Notes under the pieces: generated by a model | What the model was told of the DNA's origin: nothing | The model's input: only the letters and a program-made list of their open reading frames with translations | Database searches by the model: none | Shown: piece after piece, positions 50,816 to 58,434 of the stretch | How positions within the stretch are numbered: position 1 is the stretch's first letter | Layout: each line of letters opens with the position of its first letter | Origin: Nocardia blacklockiae | GTDB lineage: Bacteria; Actinomycetota; Actinomycetes; Mycobacteriales; Mycobacteriaceae | Direction of reading: 5' to 3' | Assembly (NCBI RefSeq): GCF_015477355.1 | Contig: NZ_JADLRJ010000018.1 | Coordinates: 1-64,000, forward strand | Length of the DNA: 64,000 nucleotides | Translations under genes and position numbers: made by a program

Positions 50816-52042
50816 GTGTCAGCCCCGTCCATCTCGCACGACTTCGACTTCACCGATCCCGACCTGCTGTCCACGCGCCTGCCCGTGGCGGAGTGGGCGG
50901 AGCTGCGTCGCGCCGCCCCGGTCTGGTGGGTGGACCAGCCCGCCGGCGTCAGCGGGTTCGACGACGGCGGCTACTGGGTCGTCAGCAAGCTCGACCACAT
51001 CAAGGAGATCTCCAAGAACTCCGAGGTGTACTCCACCCACGAGAACACCGCGGTGATCCGCTTCAACGGCGACATCACCCGCGAGGAGATCGAGATCCAG
51101 CGCGCCATGCTGGTCAACACCGACCCGCCCGCGCACGACAAGCTGCGCCGCATCATCTCCCGCGGCTTCACCCCGCGCGCGGTGCAGACCCTGCGCGAGG
51201 CGCTGGTCGAGCGCGCCGAGCGAATCGTCCACGAGGCCAAGAAGACCGGCGGCGGCGACTTCGTGCAGCAGGTGGCGGCCGAGCTGCCGCTGCAGGCCAT
51301 CGCGGAACTGCTCGGCGTGCCGCAGGAGGACCGCGGCAAGCTGTTCGACTGGTCCAACCAGATGATGGGCTACGACGACCCGCAGTACCAGGACACCTAC
51401 CGGATGGCCAACGCCGAGGTGATGGGGTACGCCTGGAACCTGTCCGAACAGCGGCGCAAGTGCCCGGCCGACGACATCGTCAGCCAGCTCGTCACCGCGG
51501 ACGTCGACGGCGAGGCGCTGGGTTCCGAGGAATTCGCGTGGTTCGTCATCCTGCTGGCGGTGGCCGGCAACGAGACCACCCGCAACGCCACCACGCACGG
51601 CATGAAGGCGTTCATCGACTTCCCCGAGCAGTGGGAGCTGTACAAGGCCGAGCGGCCGCGCACCGCGCCGGACGAGATCGTGCGGTGGGCCACCCCGGTG
51701 ATCGCGTTCCAGCGAACCACCCTGCAGGACACCGAGATCGGTGGCCAGCCCATCAAGAAGGGCCAGCGGGTCGGCCTGTTCTACGCCTCGGCCAACTTCG
51801 ACGAGGAGCACTTCCACAAGCCGTTCGAGTTCGACGTGCTGCGAAACCCCAACCCGCACGTGGGATTCGGCGGCACCGGCACGCACTACTGCGTCGGCGC
51901 CAACCTGGCGCGACTGCAGCTGGACCTGATCTTCAACGCGATCGCCGACGCGATGCCGAACCTGCGCGAGATCTCCGAGCCGGTGCGGCTACGCTCGGGC
52001 TGGTTGAACGGAATCAAGAGCTGGCAGGTCGCATACGAATGA
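50816..52042 (+). CDS. cyp125: Cytochrome P450, CYP125 family (steroid C26/27 monooxygenase-like)
   Basis: A 408-residue soluble P450. HDFDFTDPDLLSTRLPVAEW, SAPVWW-like (RRAAPVWWVDQP), GFTPRAVQTLRE and RLRSGWLNGIKSWQV follow mycobacterial CYP125 closely, the enzyme that oxidises the cholesterol side chain at the terminal carbon. AVAGNETTRN near residue 250 is the I-helix and FGGTGTHYCVGANLAR holds the heme thiolate Cys359. GTG at 50816 has GGAGG upstream. The KstR-type operator just before it supports steroid control. The usual CYP125 neighbours (fadA5, fadE28/29, kstR) are absent, so the gene is displaced or an extra copy. Confidence 0.88.
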   Translation: MSAPSISHDFDFTDPDLLSTRLPVAEWAELRRAAPVWWVDQPAGVSGFDDGGYWVVSKLDHIKEISKNSEVYSTHENTAVIRFNGDITREEIEIQRAMLVNTDPPAHDKLRRIISRGFTPRAVQTLREALVERAERIVHEAKKTGGGDFVQQVAAELPLQAIAELLGVPQEDRGKLFDWSNQMMGYDDPQYQDTYRMANAEVMGYAWNLSEQRRKCPADDIVSQLVTADVDGEALGSEEFAWFVILLAVAGNETTRNATTHGMKAFIDFPEQWELYKAERPRTAPDEIVRWATPVIAFQRTTLQDTEIGGQPIKKGQRVGLFYASANFDEEHFHKPFEFDVLRNPNPHVGFGGTGTHYCVGANLARLQLDLIFNAIADAMPNLREISEPVRLRSGWLNGIKSWQVAYE

Positions 52043-52097
52043 GCGGCCGGGCCCGGTGAGCGCGCGCCGGGCCCGCTCGTTCGTCGAGGGGTAGCAG

Positions 52098-52820
52098 ATG
52101 AATCAACCCGCACGTCGGGGCCGGATGCCCGCGGTGAGCGACGCCGACATCCGGCGGGTGGCCAGAACGCTTCTGGTGGAACAGGGTCCGGAGGCGGTGA
52201 CCCTGCGCGCCATCGCCCGCGAGCTGGGGATCACCGCGCCGGCGCTGTACCGGTACTACTCCTCGCGCGACGATCTGGTCGCGGCGCTGCGCAGCGACAT
52301 CTGCGCGGACCTCGCCGCCGAACTCGCCACCCAGGTGGCGGCGCTGCCCGACGACGGCGTGGTGCAATTGTTCGCCATCTGCAAGGGATTCCGGCACTGG
52401 GCGCTGGCGCACGCCCGGGAGTTCACCCTGGTGTTCGCCTCGCCCACCGGCGACGTGCCCAGTGCCATGCGGCAATTCGACGAGCCGTTCGGCCGCATCT
52501 TCCTGCAGGCGGCCGGGCGGCTGCTCACCACCTACGACATCGTCACGCCCGCAACCGATGTCATCCCCGACGCGCTGCGCGAGGACCTGATCGGCTTCCA
52601 GACCGAACTGCTCGCGGTGCTCGCCGAATCCGGTCAGAAGTTCCCCGCCGAGAAACTCGACCTCGGCGTCACCTACCTCATGATCACGTTCTGGGCCCGG
52701 CTCTACGGCCACGTGACCCTCGAGGTCTTCGGCAACTATCCGATCCCGGTGCGCGACTCCGACGCGCTCTTCGACGCCACCCTGGCCGACCTCGCCCGCA
52801 CCATCGGCCTCGCCGCCTGA
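52098..52820 (+). CDS. TetR-family transcriptional regulator
   Basis: A 240-residue regulator. The HTH is IRRVARTLLVEQGPEAVTLR, then AIARELGITAPALYRYYSSR (about 20-58). The C-terminal ligand domain (residues 75-240) is helical and has the KGFRHWALAHAREFTLVFAS segment seen in WHG-domain-type TetR proteins. It follows the P450 gene on the same strand by 55 bp and could repress it, possibly through the inverted repeat at 50734-50762. Effector unknown. The ATG at 52098 is the only good start. Confidence 0.87.
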   Translation: MNQPARRGRMPAVSDADIRRVARTLLVEQGPEAVTLRAIARELGITAPALYRYYSSRDDLVAALRSDICADLAAELATQVAALPDDGVVQLFAICKGFRHWALAHAREFTLVFASPTGDVPSAMRQFDEPFGRIFLQAAGRLLTTYDIVTPATDVIPDALREDLIGFQTELLAVLAESGQKFPAEKLDLGVTYLMITFWARLYGHVTLEVFGNYPIPVRDSDALFDATLADLARTIGLAA

Positions 52821-52840
52821 GCGCGCACCCCGGCGCGGGC

Positions 52841-54310
52841 TCAGTTCACCGTGTCGAGGACCGGCCGCCGAATGCCCTGGAACCGCCGCAGGATTCGGGG
52901 CTGGCGCAGGAAGCGGGCCATCCATTCGCCGAGGGTGACACCGGCGGCGAGCGCGCAGGCGACACCGAACGCGGCGAGCATCTGGTTCAGGCCCAGCAGC
53001 TGCTGGTCGTTGAGCAGGGCCGCGAGGCCGCGATAGACCTTGAGACCCGGTAGCAGCGGCGTGATGCCGGCGACCGCGACGACCAGCGGCGGGGTGAGGG
53101 CGCGGCGGGCCATCAGACCACCGGCCAGGCCGACGACCGTCGCGGCCACGCCGGAGGACACCACCGGGCCGAAGTCGGCGTACTGCACGAACAGGTAGCA
53201 GACCGTGGCCGCCATACCGCTGATCGCCGCGGCGGCGAGCGCCCGCCGCTCCGCGTAGCAGGCCAGCGCGAACGCCAGCGAGGCCACGGCGCCCGCGATC
53301 AGCTTCACCGGCAGATTGGTGATGTCGTAGGACGACGACGACATATCTATATGGGGCGAGGACGCGTTCAGCAGCTCCGCCGCCCGCAGCGCGAGCGCCA
53401 CCCCGGCGATGATGCCGCCCGTCATGACGAGCAGTTCCAGCAGGCGGGCCGCGGCGGTGATGGGCGCGCCGGTGATGGCGTCCTCAACCGAGCCGACCAG
53501 ACTCAACCCACTGAGCAGCACGGTGATCCCGGCCGCCACGATCAGCGACGAATTCGCCTCGATCCGGCCGCCGAAGGTGTTCAGCAGGATCGCCGGGACC
53601 GTGGCGATCGCGCCGCCCATCATGTGCTGGAAGAAGAACGGCAGCCCGTGCCGGTTCAGGTAGCGGTTGGTGCGGTCGATGGCCGCGGTGGCGAGGAAGC
53701 TGATCGAGGCCAGCAGCACGCCGCCGCCGAGCAGCATCGCGATCGCGGCCGCCATGAGCGACCACCCGAACGTCGCGACCCAGCGGTTGTACGGGTGCGG
53801 CGCGGTGGTGATCTCCTCGAGCGCGGCCAGCGCCTCCTCCGGCGGCACCAGCTCGCGGCGGATGCGGCGGGTGAGCCGGTCGACGGCGGCCAGCCGGGTG
53901 AAGTCCAGCGAGCGGTAGTTCACGATGCGCATGGTGCTGGCCGGCGGCAGGGTGGGGCCGCGGTCGGCCGAGATGCGGATCGAGTTGTAGGTGACGTCGA
54001 TGTCGCACTGGGACAGGCCGTACGTGGCGGCGATGAACTCGACCTGGGTCATGGTGTCGGTCACGCCGGTGCCCGACGCCAGCACCACCTCGCCCACGCG
54101 CTCGGCCAGATCGAGCACCTGGGTGACGCGGGCGTCGTCGGTGAGGTCGATCGGCTGCAGCGGCGCGGGCGCCTGCACCACCGCGTCGACGGTGGCGCGG
54201 CGCTCGGCCACCAGCCGGTCCACGGCCTTGGTGAGGATGCGCCGCAGCCCCGCCGACCGCGGGTGCGGCGGCGCGTCACGGATCACTTCCGTATCGACCT
54301 CTTCACTCAC
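52841..54310 (-). CDS. Threonine/serine exporter (ThrE) family protein
   Basis: A 489-residue membrane protein of the ThrE type. The N-terminal cytoplasmic part ends in the DLAERVGEVVLASGTGVTDT segment, the family's conserved opening (a region homologous to a hydrolase-like domain), followed by about ten hydrophobic spans (from about 170 onward) that comprise both the ThrE and ThrE_2 halves. It probably exports threonine, serine or related compounds. GTG at 54310 is taken; a TTG three codons earlier is in frame. Neither has a strong ribosome site. It converges on the TetR gene with 20 bp between stops. Confidence 0.86.
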   Translation of the reverse strand: MSEEVDTEVIRDAPPHPRSAGLRRILTKAVDRLVAERRATVDAVVQAPAPLQPIDLTDDARVTQVLDLAERVGEVVLASGTGVTDTMTQVEFIAATYGLSQCDIDVTYNSIRISADRGPTLPPASTMRIVNYRSLDFTRLAAVDRLTRRIRRELVPPEEALAALEEITTAPHPYNRWVATFGWSLMAAAIAMLLGGGVLLASISFLATAAIDRTNRYLNRHGLPFFFQHMMGGAIATVPAILLNTFGGRIEANSSLIVAAGITVLLSGLSLVGSVEDAITGAPITAAARLLELLVMTGGIIAGVALALRAAELLNASSPHIDMSSSSYDITNLPVKLIAGAVASLAFALACYAERRALAAAAISGMAATVCYLFVQYADFGPVVSSGVAATVVGLAGGLMARRALTPPLVVAVAGITPLLPGLKVYRGLAALLNDQQLLGLNQMLAAFGVACALAAGVTLGEWMARFLRQPRILRRFQGIRRPVLDTVN

Positions 54311-54876
54311 ACCCTGCAAGGTAGATGCTGGTCCGCGATCCGTCAGCTTCCGCCGAGGGCACCGGGATCACGGTCCGGACACGGTCCGATCGGTCTGTTC
54401 GCGGAATTCGCAGGTCGAACGTGGTATAGGGGGCAACGGCCCGATGCCGGGGCGGTTACGAGTGTGGCGAATTCGGCATTACATCGATGTTGCGCGGCGG
54501 GTGTCCGCGGCCGAAACCGACCGGTTGCCGTGCTCGCGCGGTGGCGCGGATCGGGGCGGCCCGGTGCGGTGCCGCCCGGTCCCGGTGTGGCGGAAGGCGA
54601 AGGCCGACAACGTCTTCGGCGCGGGCACGCACGGGCGGCCCGCGGGGCGGTGGCGGATAGCGGTCCGGCCGCCGGGCCGGTGCGGCCGCAGTCTTAGGCT
54701 GCGGGCCGATCCCGTCGCCGGGCACGGTCGGGAGCCTGAGCGAACACTCGGCATCCCGCACGCGGCGGCGGCTCGCGGGACCGCGAACCGCGCGATGCGG
54801 TGGTGCGTCGGGTGACGCCGGGGTGTCGTAGGTTACGGAACGGATTAAGCCGTCGCGGGGCGGCTATCGTCGGGTC
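54311..54876. promoter_or_regulatory. 566-bp divergent intergenic region
   Basis: No gene is supported; the short open frames here are G/C-driven. The right end has TATCGT (54865-54870) followed by six bases and the ATG at 54877, the arrangement of a leaderless promoter. The same hexamer and spacing recur before the PAP2 gene at 56834. Nothing further of note was found. Confidence 0.4.
54865..54870 (+). promoter_or_regulatory. Putative -10 of a leaderless promoter (TATCGT, 6 bp before ATG)
   Basis: TATCGT fits TANNNT and ends six bases before the ATG at 54877, so transcription would begin at or next to the start codon. No ribosome site precedes that ATG, as expected for a leaderless message. 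Confidence 0.4.
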
Positions 54877-56805
54877 ATGGGCACTGAGAACTCGACCGCG
54901 GACCTGCTACGGGCGGCCTTGGACGGCCCCTGGCGAGACATTCGCGAGCAGGCGCGCGAGCAGCTGGCCGACGACCGCCTGTTCGGCGACCCGTACCTCG
55001 ACCACCACGCGGCACGGGCGCGGGTGCTCGAGCAGATGCGGCTGATCGCCCAATACGGTTATGCCGAAAAGGGTTTCCGGCTCGAGAACGGCGGCTCCGG
55101 CGACCCGGGCGGCGCGGTGACGGGTCTGGAGATGCTCGCCTACACCGACCTGTCGCTGTGGGTGAAGGCCGGCGTGCAGTGGGGCCTGTTCGGCGGCGCG
55201 GTGGAGAACCTCGGCACCGAACGCCACCGCGACATCGTGAAGCGGCTGCTGTCGCTGGACCTGCTGGGCTGCTTCGCGATGACCGAGTCCGGGCACGGCA
55301 GCGACGTGGCCAGCCTCGAGACCACCGCCACCTACGACCCGGCGACGCAGGAATTCGTGGTGCACAGTCCCACCGAGTCCGCGCGCAAGGACTACATCGG
55401 CGGCGCGGCCGAGCACGCCCGGATGGCCGCGGTGTTCGCCCAGCTGATCACCGGCGGCGAGAGCAAGGGCGTGCACTGCTTCCTGGTGCCCATCCGCGAC
55501 GAGCAGGGTGCGGACCTGCCCGGCGTCACCACCTCCGACTGCGGCCTCAAGGGCGGGCTGCCCGGCGTCGACAACGGCCGGATCGTGTTCGACCACGTGC
55601 GGATCCCGCGCGAGAACCTGCTGAACCGCTACGCCGACGTCGCGCCGGACGGCACCTACGAGTCCGAGATCGAGAACCCGAGCCGCCGCTTCTTCACCAC
55701 GCTCGGCACGCTCGTGCGCGGCCGGATCAGCGTCGGCGGCGCGGCCGCGGCGGGCGCGCGGGTGGCCCTGAGCATCGCGCTGCGCTACGCCGACCGCCGC
55801 CGCCAGTTCGACGACCCCGACAGCGGCGAAGAGGTCTTGCTGCTGGACTACCGTAGCCACCAGCGCCGGCTGCTGCCGCACGTGGCGCGGGCGTTCGCGC
55901 TGTCGTTCGCGCAGAACGACCTGGTGCGGCGCATGCACGCGATCCAGACCGGCCAGGACCTGAACCCGAGCGCGCAGCGGGCGCTGGAGAAGCGCGCGGC
56001 CGGGCTGAAGGTGGCGCAGACCCGCCACGCCACCCGCGCCATCCAGGAGTGCCGCGAATGTTGCGGCGGCGCAGGCTATCTCACCGAGAACCGGCTGGTC
56101 ACCCTGAAGGCCGACACCGACGTGTTCACCACCTTCGAGGGCGACAACGTGGTGCTCACCCAGCTGGTGGCCAAGGAACTGCTCACCGCCTACGCCGACG
56201 AGGTGCGCGACCTCGACGCGCTCGGCTGGGTGCGCTTCGCCGCCACCATGGGCCGCGACGTGGTGCGGCAGGGCACCGGCGTGCGCCAGCTCATCCAGCG
56301 CCTGCGCGACCGCTCCGACAACGGCGTGGACGACGGCGACCTGGCCCGCCGCTCGGTGCAGTTGCAACTGTTCGCCGACCGCGAGGACTACCTGGTGCGC
56401 ACGGCCGCGCACCGGTTGCAGGCGCGTGCCAAGGAGACCGGGCCGTTCGAGGCGTTCAACAACGCGCAGGACCACATCCTGGCCGCGGGCGAGGCGCACA
56501 TCGACCGCCTGGTGCTGGAGGCGTTCATCGAGGGCATCGCCGGCATCGACGACCCGGACGCCCGCGACCTCGCCGAGACGGTCTGCGACCTGTTCGTCTA
56601 CTCCTCCCTCGAGCAGAACCAGGCGTGGTACATCATGCACCGGTTCATGTCGGTGGAACGCGCCAAGGCGGTCCGCCGCGGCGTCAACGAACTCGTCGAC
56701 CGCCTCCGCCCCCACGCCGCCACCCTCGTCGAGGCCCTCGGCGTCCCGGAGTCCATGCTGCACGCCACCATGCTCGACGACGCCAGCAGCCACCAGGGAG
56801 TCTGA
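54877..56805 (+). CDS. Acyl-CoA oxidase / acyl-CoA dehydrogenase-like protein
   Basis: A 642-residue protein, longer than ordinary acyl-CoA dehydrogenases and in the range of acyl-CoA oxidases. CFAMTESGHGSDVASLETTA at 132-151 is the FAD/substrate site, CRECCGGAGYLTENRL the mid block, and DVFTTFEGDNVVLTQLVAKE places the catalytic Glu421 in the oxidase-type FEGDN motif. The C-terminal 200 residues form a second helical domain, as in oxidases. The reaction is the first step of beta-oxidation, with electrons going to oxygen or ETF. It appears to be transcribed from its own leaderless promoter. Substrate unknown. Confidence 0.86.
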   Translation: MGTENSTADLLRAALDGPWRDIREQAREQLADDRLFGDPYLDHHAARARVLEQMRLIAQYGYAEKGFRLENGGSGDPGGAVTGLEMLAYTDLSLWVKAGVQWGLFGGAVENLGTERHRDIVKRLLSLDLLGCFAMTESGHGSDVASLETTATYDPATQEFVVHSPTESARKDYIGGAAEHARMAAVFAQLITGGESKGVHCFLVPIRDEQGADLPGVTTSDCGLKGGLPGVDNGRIVFDHVRIPRENLLNRYADVAPDGTYESEIENPSRRFFTTLGTLVRGRISVGGAAAAGARVALSIALRYADRRRQFDDPDSGEEVLLLDYRSHQRRLLPHVARAFALSFAQNDLVRRMHAIQTGQDLNPSAQRALEKRAAGLKVAQTRHATRAIQECRECCGGAGYLTENRLVTLKADTDVFTTFEGDNVVLTQLVAKELLTAYADEVRDLDALGWVRFAATMGRDVVRQGTGVRQLIQRLRDRSDNGVDDGDLARRSVQLQLFADREDYLVRTAAHRLQARAKETGPFEAFNNAQDHILAAGEAHIDRLVLEAFIEGIAGIDDPDARDLAETVCDLFVYSSLEQNQAWYIMHRFMSVERAKAVRRGVNELVDRLRPHAATLVEALGVPESMLHATMLDDASSHQGV

Positions 56806-56821
56806 GCCGGGATCGTCTCGC

Positions 56822-56827
56822 TATCGT
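56822..56827 (+). promoter_or_regulatory. Putative -10 of a leaderless promoter for the PAP2 gene
   Basis: TATCGT lies six bases before the GTG at 56834, identical in sequence and spacing to the element before the acyl-CoA oxidase gene at 54877. No ribosome site is present. Confidence 0.35.
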
Positions 56828-56833
56828 CTAGCG

Positions 56834-57448
56834 GTGAATCGACTGCTCGTTGGTGACCCGCGGCGGGTCGCGCTGCCCGCGACCGTCGCGCTCGGTGCGC
56901 TCGTCACCGTGCTGCTACCCCTGACCTTCCCCGCCGGCGGCGGGCCGACGGCGGCGGATCGGGGCGTGGGGGAGTGGATAAGCGCGGTGCTCGGTGCGCA
57001 TCCCGGGGTCTTCGATGCGCTGGTGATTCCGAGCAATGCCTATATTCTGCTGCCGTTGCTGGTGGTCGGCGTGGTGCTGTACGCGGGGCGCGGGGACTGG
57101 TGGAGCGCCGGGTTTCTGCTTCTCGCACCCGAACTCGCGGTGGCGGTCAACACCTGGGTGCTGAAACCGTTGTGGGAGCGGCCGTTACAGGACTATCTGG
57201 CCTATCCCAGCGGGCACACGGTGCACTTCGTCGCGGTCGCAACGGCTTTCGTGCTACTGGCGGCCGACGGCCGGGTGCGGGCCGCGCAGGTGACGGTGGC
57301 GGTCGTGCTGCTGGCGGGCGTGGCGATCGGCATGATCGGGCTGGGCTACCACTACCTCACCGACGTCCTCGGCGGGACGGCGGCCGCGATCACGCTGGTC
57401 ACCGCGCTGTTCGCGGGGTGGGAACGGGTCAGGCGGGACCGTAGCTGA
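56834..57448 (+). CDS. PAP2-family phosphatase (membrane)
   Basis: A 204-residue polytopic protein with about five or six spans. KPLWERP at 111-117 is the KxxxxRP-type first motif, PSGH at 125-128 the second, and GYHYLTDVLGG at 171-181 the third with the catalytic His173 and Asp177. It probably removes phosphate from lipid phosphates such as phosphatidate or undecaprenyl-PP. GTG at 56834, no ribosome site. It follows the acyl-CoA oxidase gene by 28 bp and converges on the NERD gene with an overlap of 20 bp between the two coding ends. Confidence 0.85.
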   Translation: MNRLLVGDPRRVALPATVALGALVTVLLPLTFPAGGGPTAADRGVGEWISAVLGAHPGVFDALVIPSNAYILLPLLVVGVVLYAGRGDWWSAGFLLLAPELAVAVNTWVLKPLWERPLQDYLAYPSGHTVHFVAVATAFVLLAADGRVRAAQVTVAVVLLAGVAIGMIGLGYHYLTDVLGGTAAAITLVTALFAGWERVRRDRS

Positions 57449-58322
57449 GCACCAGCGAGATCACGAACCACAACACCCAGGCGAAGGCGATGAGCATGCC
57501 CAGAGCCAGGGTGACGCGCAGGAACGCGCGGCCGAAATCGACCCGCTCGGCCTCCTTCGGATACAGCTTCCACGGGCTGTACCAGGGCATGGTGATCGCC
57601 AGCGGCCCGGCGTAGGCCTGCTCGGCTTGGGCCTTCTCCTCCAGATACGCCTCGGCCTGCGCCTGCTGCGGGCCGCCGTACCAGAGCGTGATGTCCACCG
57701 GCCCGCCGAAACCCTCGTGCTCGAGGTCCTGCGGGGCGGGCAGATACGGCAGGATGCCCAGGCCGCGGAAGGTCAGCGCGATATCGGTGGGCGTCCACTG
57801 CGCGCGCCCCTGCGAGGCGAGCGTGTTCAGGTAGTCGGCCAGGCGGCGCGGATCGTCGCCCAGCACCACCTCGAAGCTGGGATCGCTCCACAGCTGCCGG
57901 ATCCGCAGGTCCGACCCGTTCTGCGGCACCACCAGCACGACCCCGCTCACCACCCGCTGACCCAGCCCGCGCTCGGCCAGCCAGCTCTGTAGCGCGTAGG
58001 TGTGGTCACGGGACTTGTCCAGCGGCGTGCGACGGTCCCCGCCCTCCAGCGTGACGACCTGGTTGCCGACCCGCCACGGGCCGTTCAGCGGCACCTCCAA
58101 CTCGCCGCTGGCCTGCTCGGCCAGGGCCTCCGCCTCGATGACCACGCAGCTGGTCGGCGTCCAGACCACCGCGTCGAACTGGTGCAGCCGGTCGTTGTGG
58201 AACAGGCTGCAGTTCACCGTGGCCACGCCGTGCGGGTCACCCGGACCCTTCCAGGTGCGCAGCCAGTCGACCAGCGTCCGCTCGGCCACCGTGCCGGCGG
58301 CATTCTGCACTCGCACGAGCAT
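57429..58322 (-). CDS. NERD-domain membrane protein
   Basis: A 297-residue protein. The N-terminal half matches the NERD (nuclease-related) domain: AERTLVDWLR, NDRLHQFDAVVWTPTSCVVI with Asp50, then EAEALAEQAS where Glu63-x-Glu65 stands in for the usual Glu-x-Lys. The C-terminal end has one membrane span (about 268-292). A middle region (about 150-230) carries DDPRRLADYLNTLASQ. NERD proteins are thought to act on nucleic acids, but the missing Lys raises doubt. It converges with PAP2, overlapping it by 20 bp at the 3' ends. Confidence 0.78.
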   Translation of the reverse strand: MLVRVQNAAGTVAERTLVDWLRTWKGPGDPHGVATVNCSLFHNDRLHQFDAVVWTPTSCVVIEAEALAEQASGELEVPLNGPWRVGNQVVTLEGGDRRTPLDKSRDHTYALQSWLAERGLGQRVVSGVVLVVPQNGSDLRIRQLWSDPSFEVVLGDDPRRLADYLNTLASQGRAQWTPTDIALTFRGLGILPYLPAPQDLEHEGFGGPVDITLWYGGPQQAQAEAYLEEKAQAEQAYAGPLAITMPWYSPWKLYPKEAERVDFGRAFLRVTLALGMLIAFAWVLWFVISLVLSYGPA

Positions 58323-58434
58323 TGGCGATCAGCCCTTCCCGTCGACACCCGTACCGAAAGCATAAGGGCCCGCGCGGGTTCGAGTGGGGATCCGCCGCCG
58401 CGTGTGGGCATATCGACACCGGCGGCGGCGTCGC

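Noticed and set aside
54456-54761. Short minus-strand frame in the 566-bp gap
   Set aside because: Pro/Arg-rich composition, no ribosome site and no motif; treated as intergenic.
54907-56793. 628-codon minus-strand frame opposite the acyl-CoA oxidase-like gene
   Set aside because: Shadow frame; the plus-strand gene has a full set of catalytic motifs.
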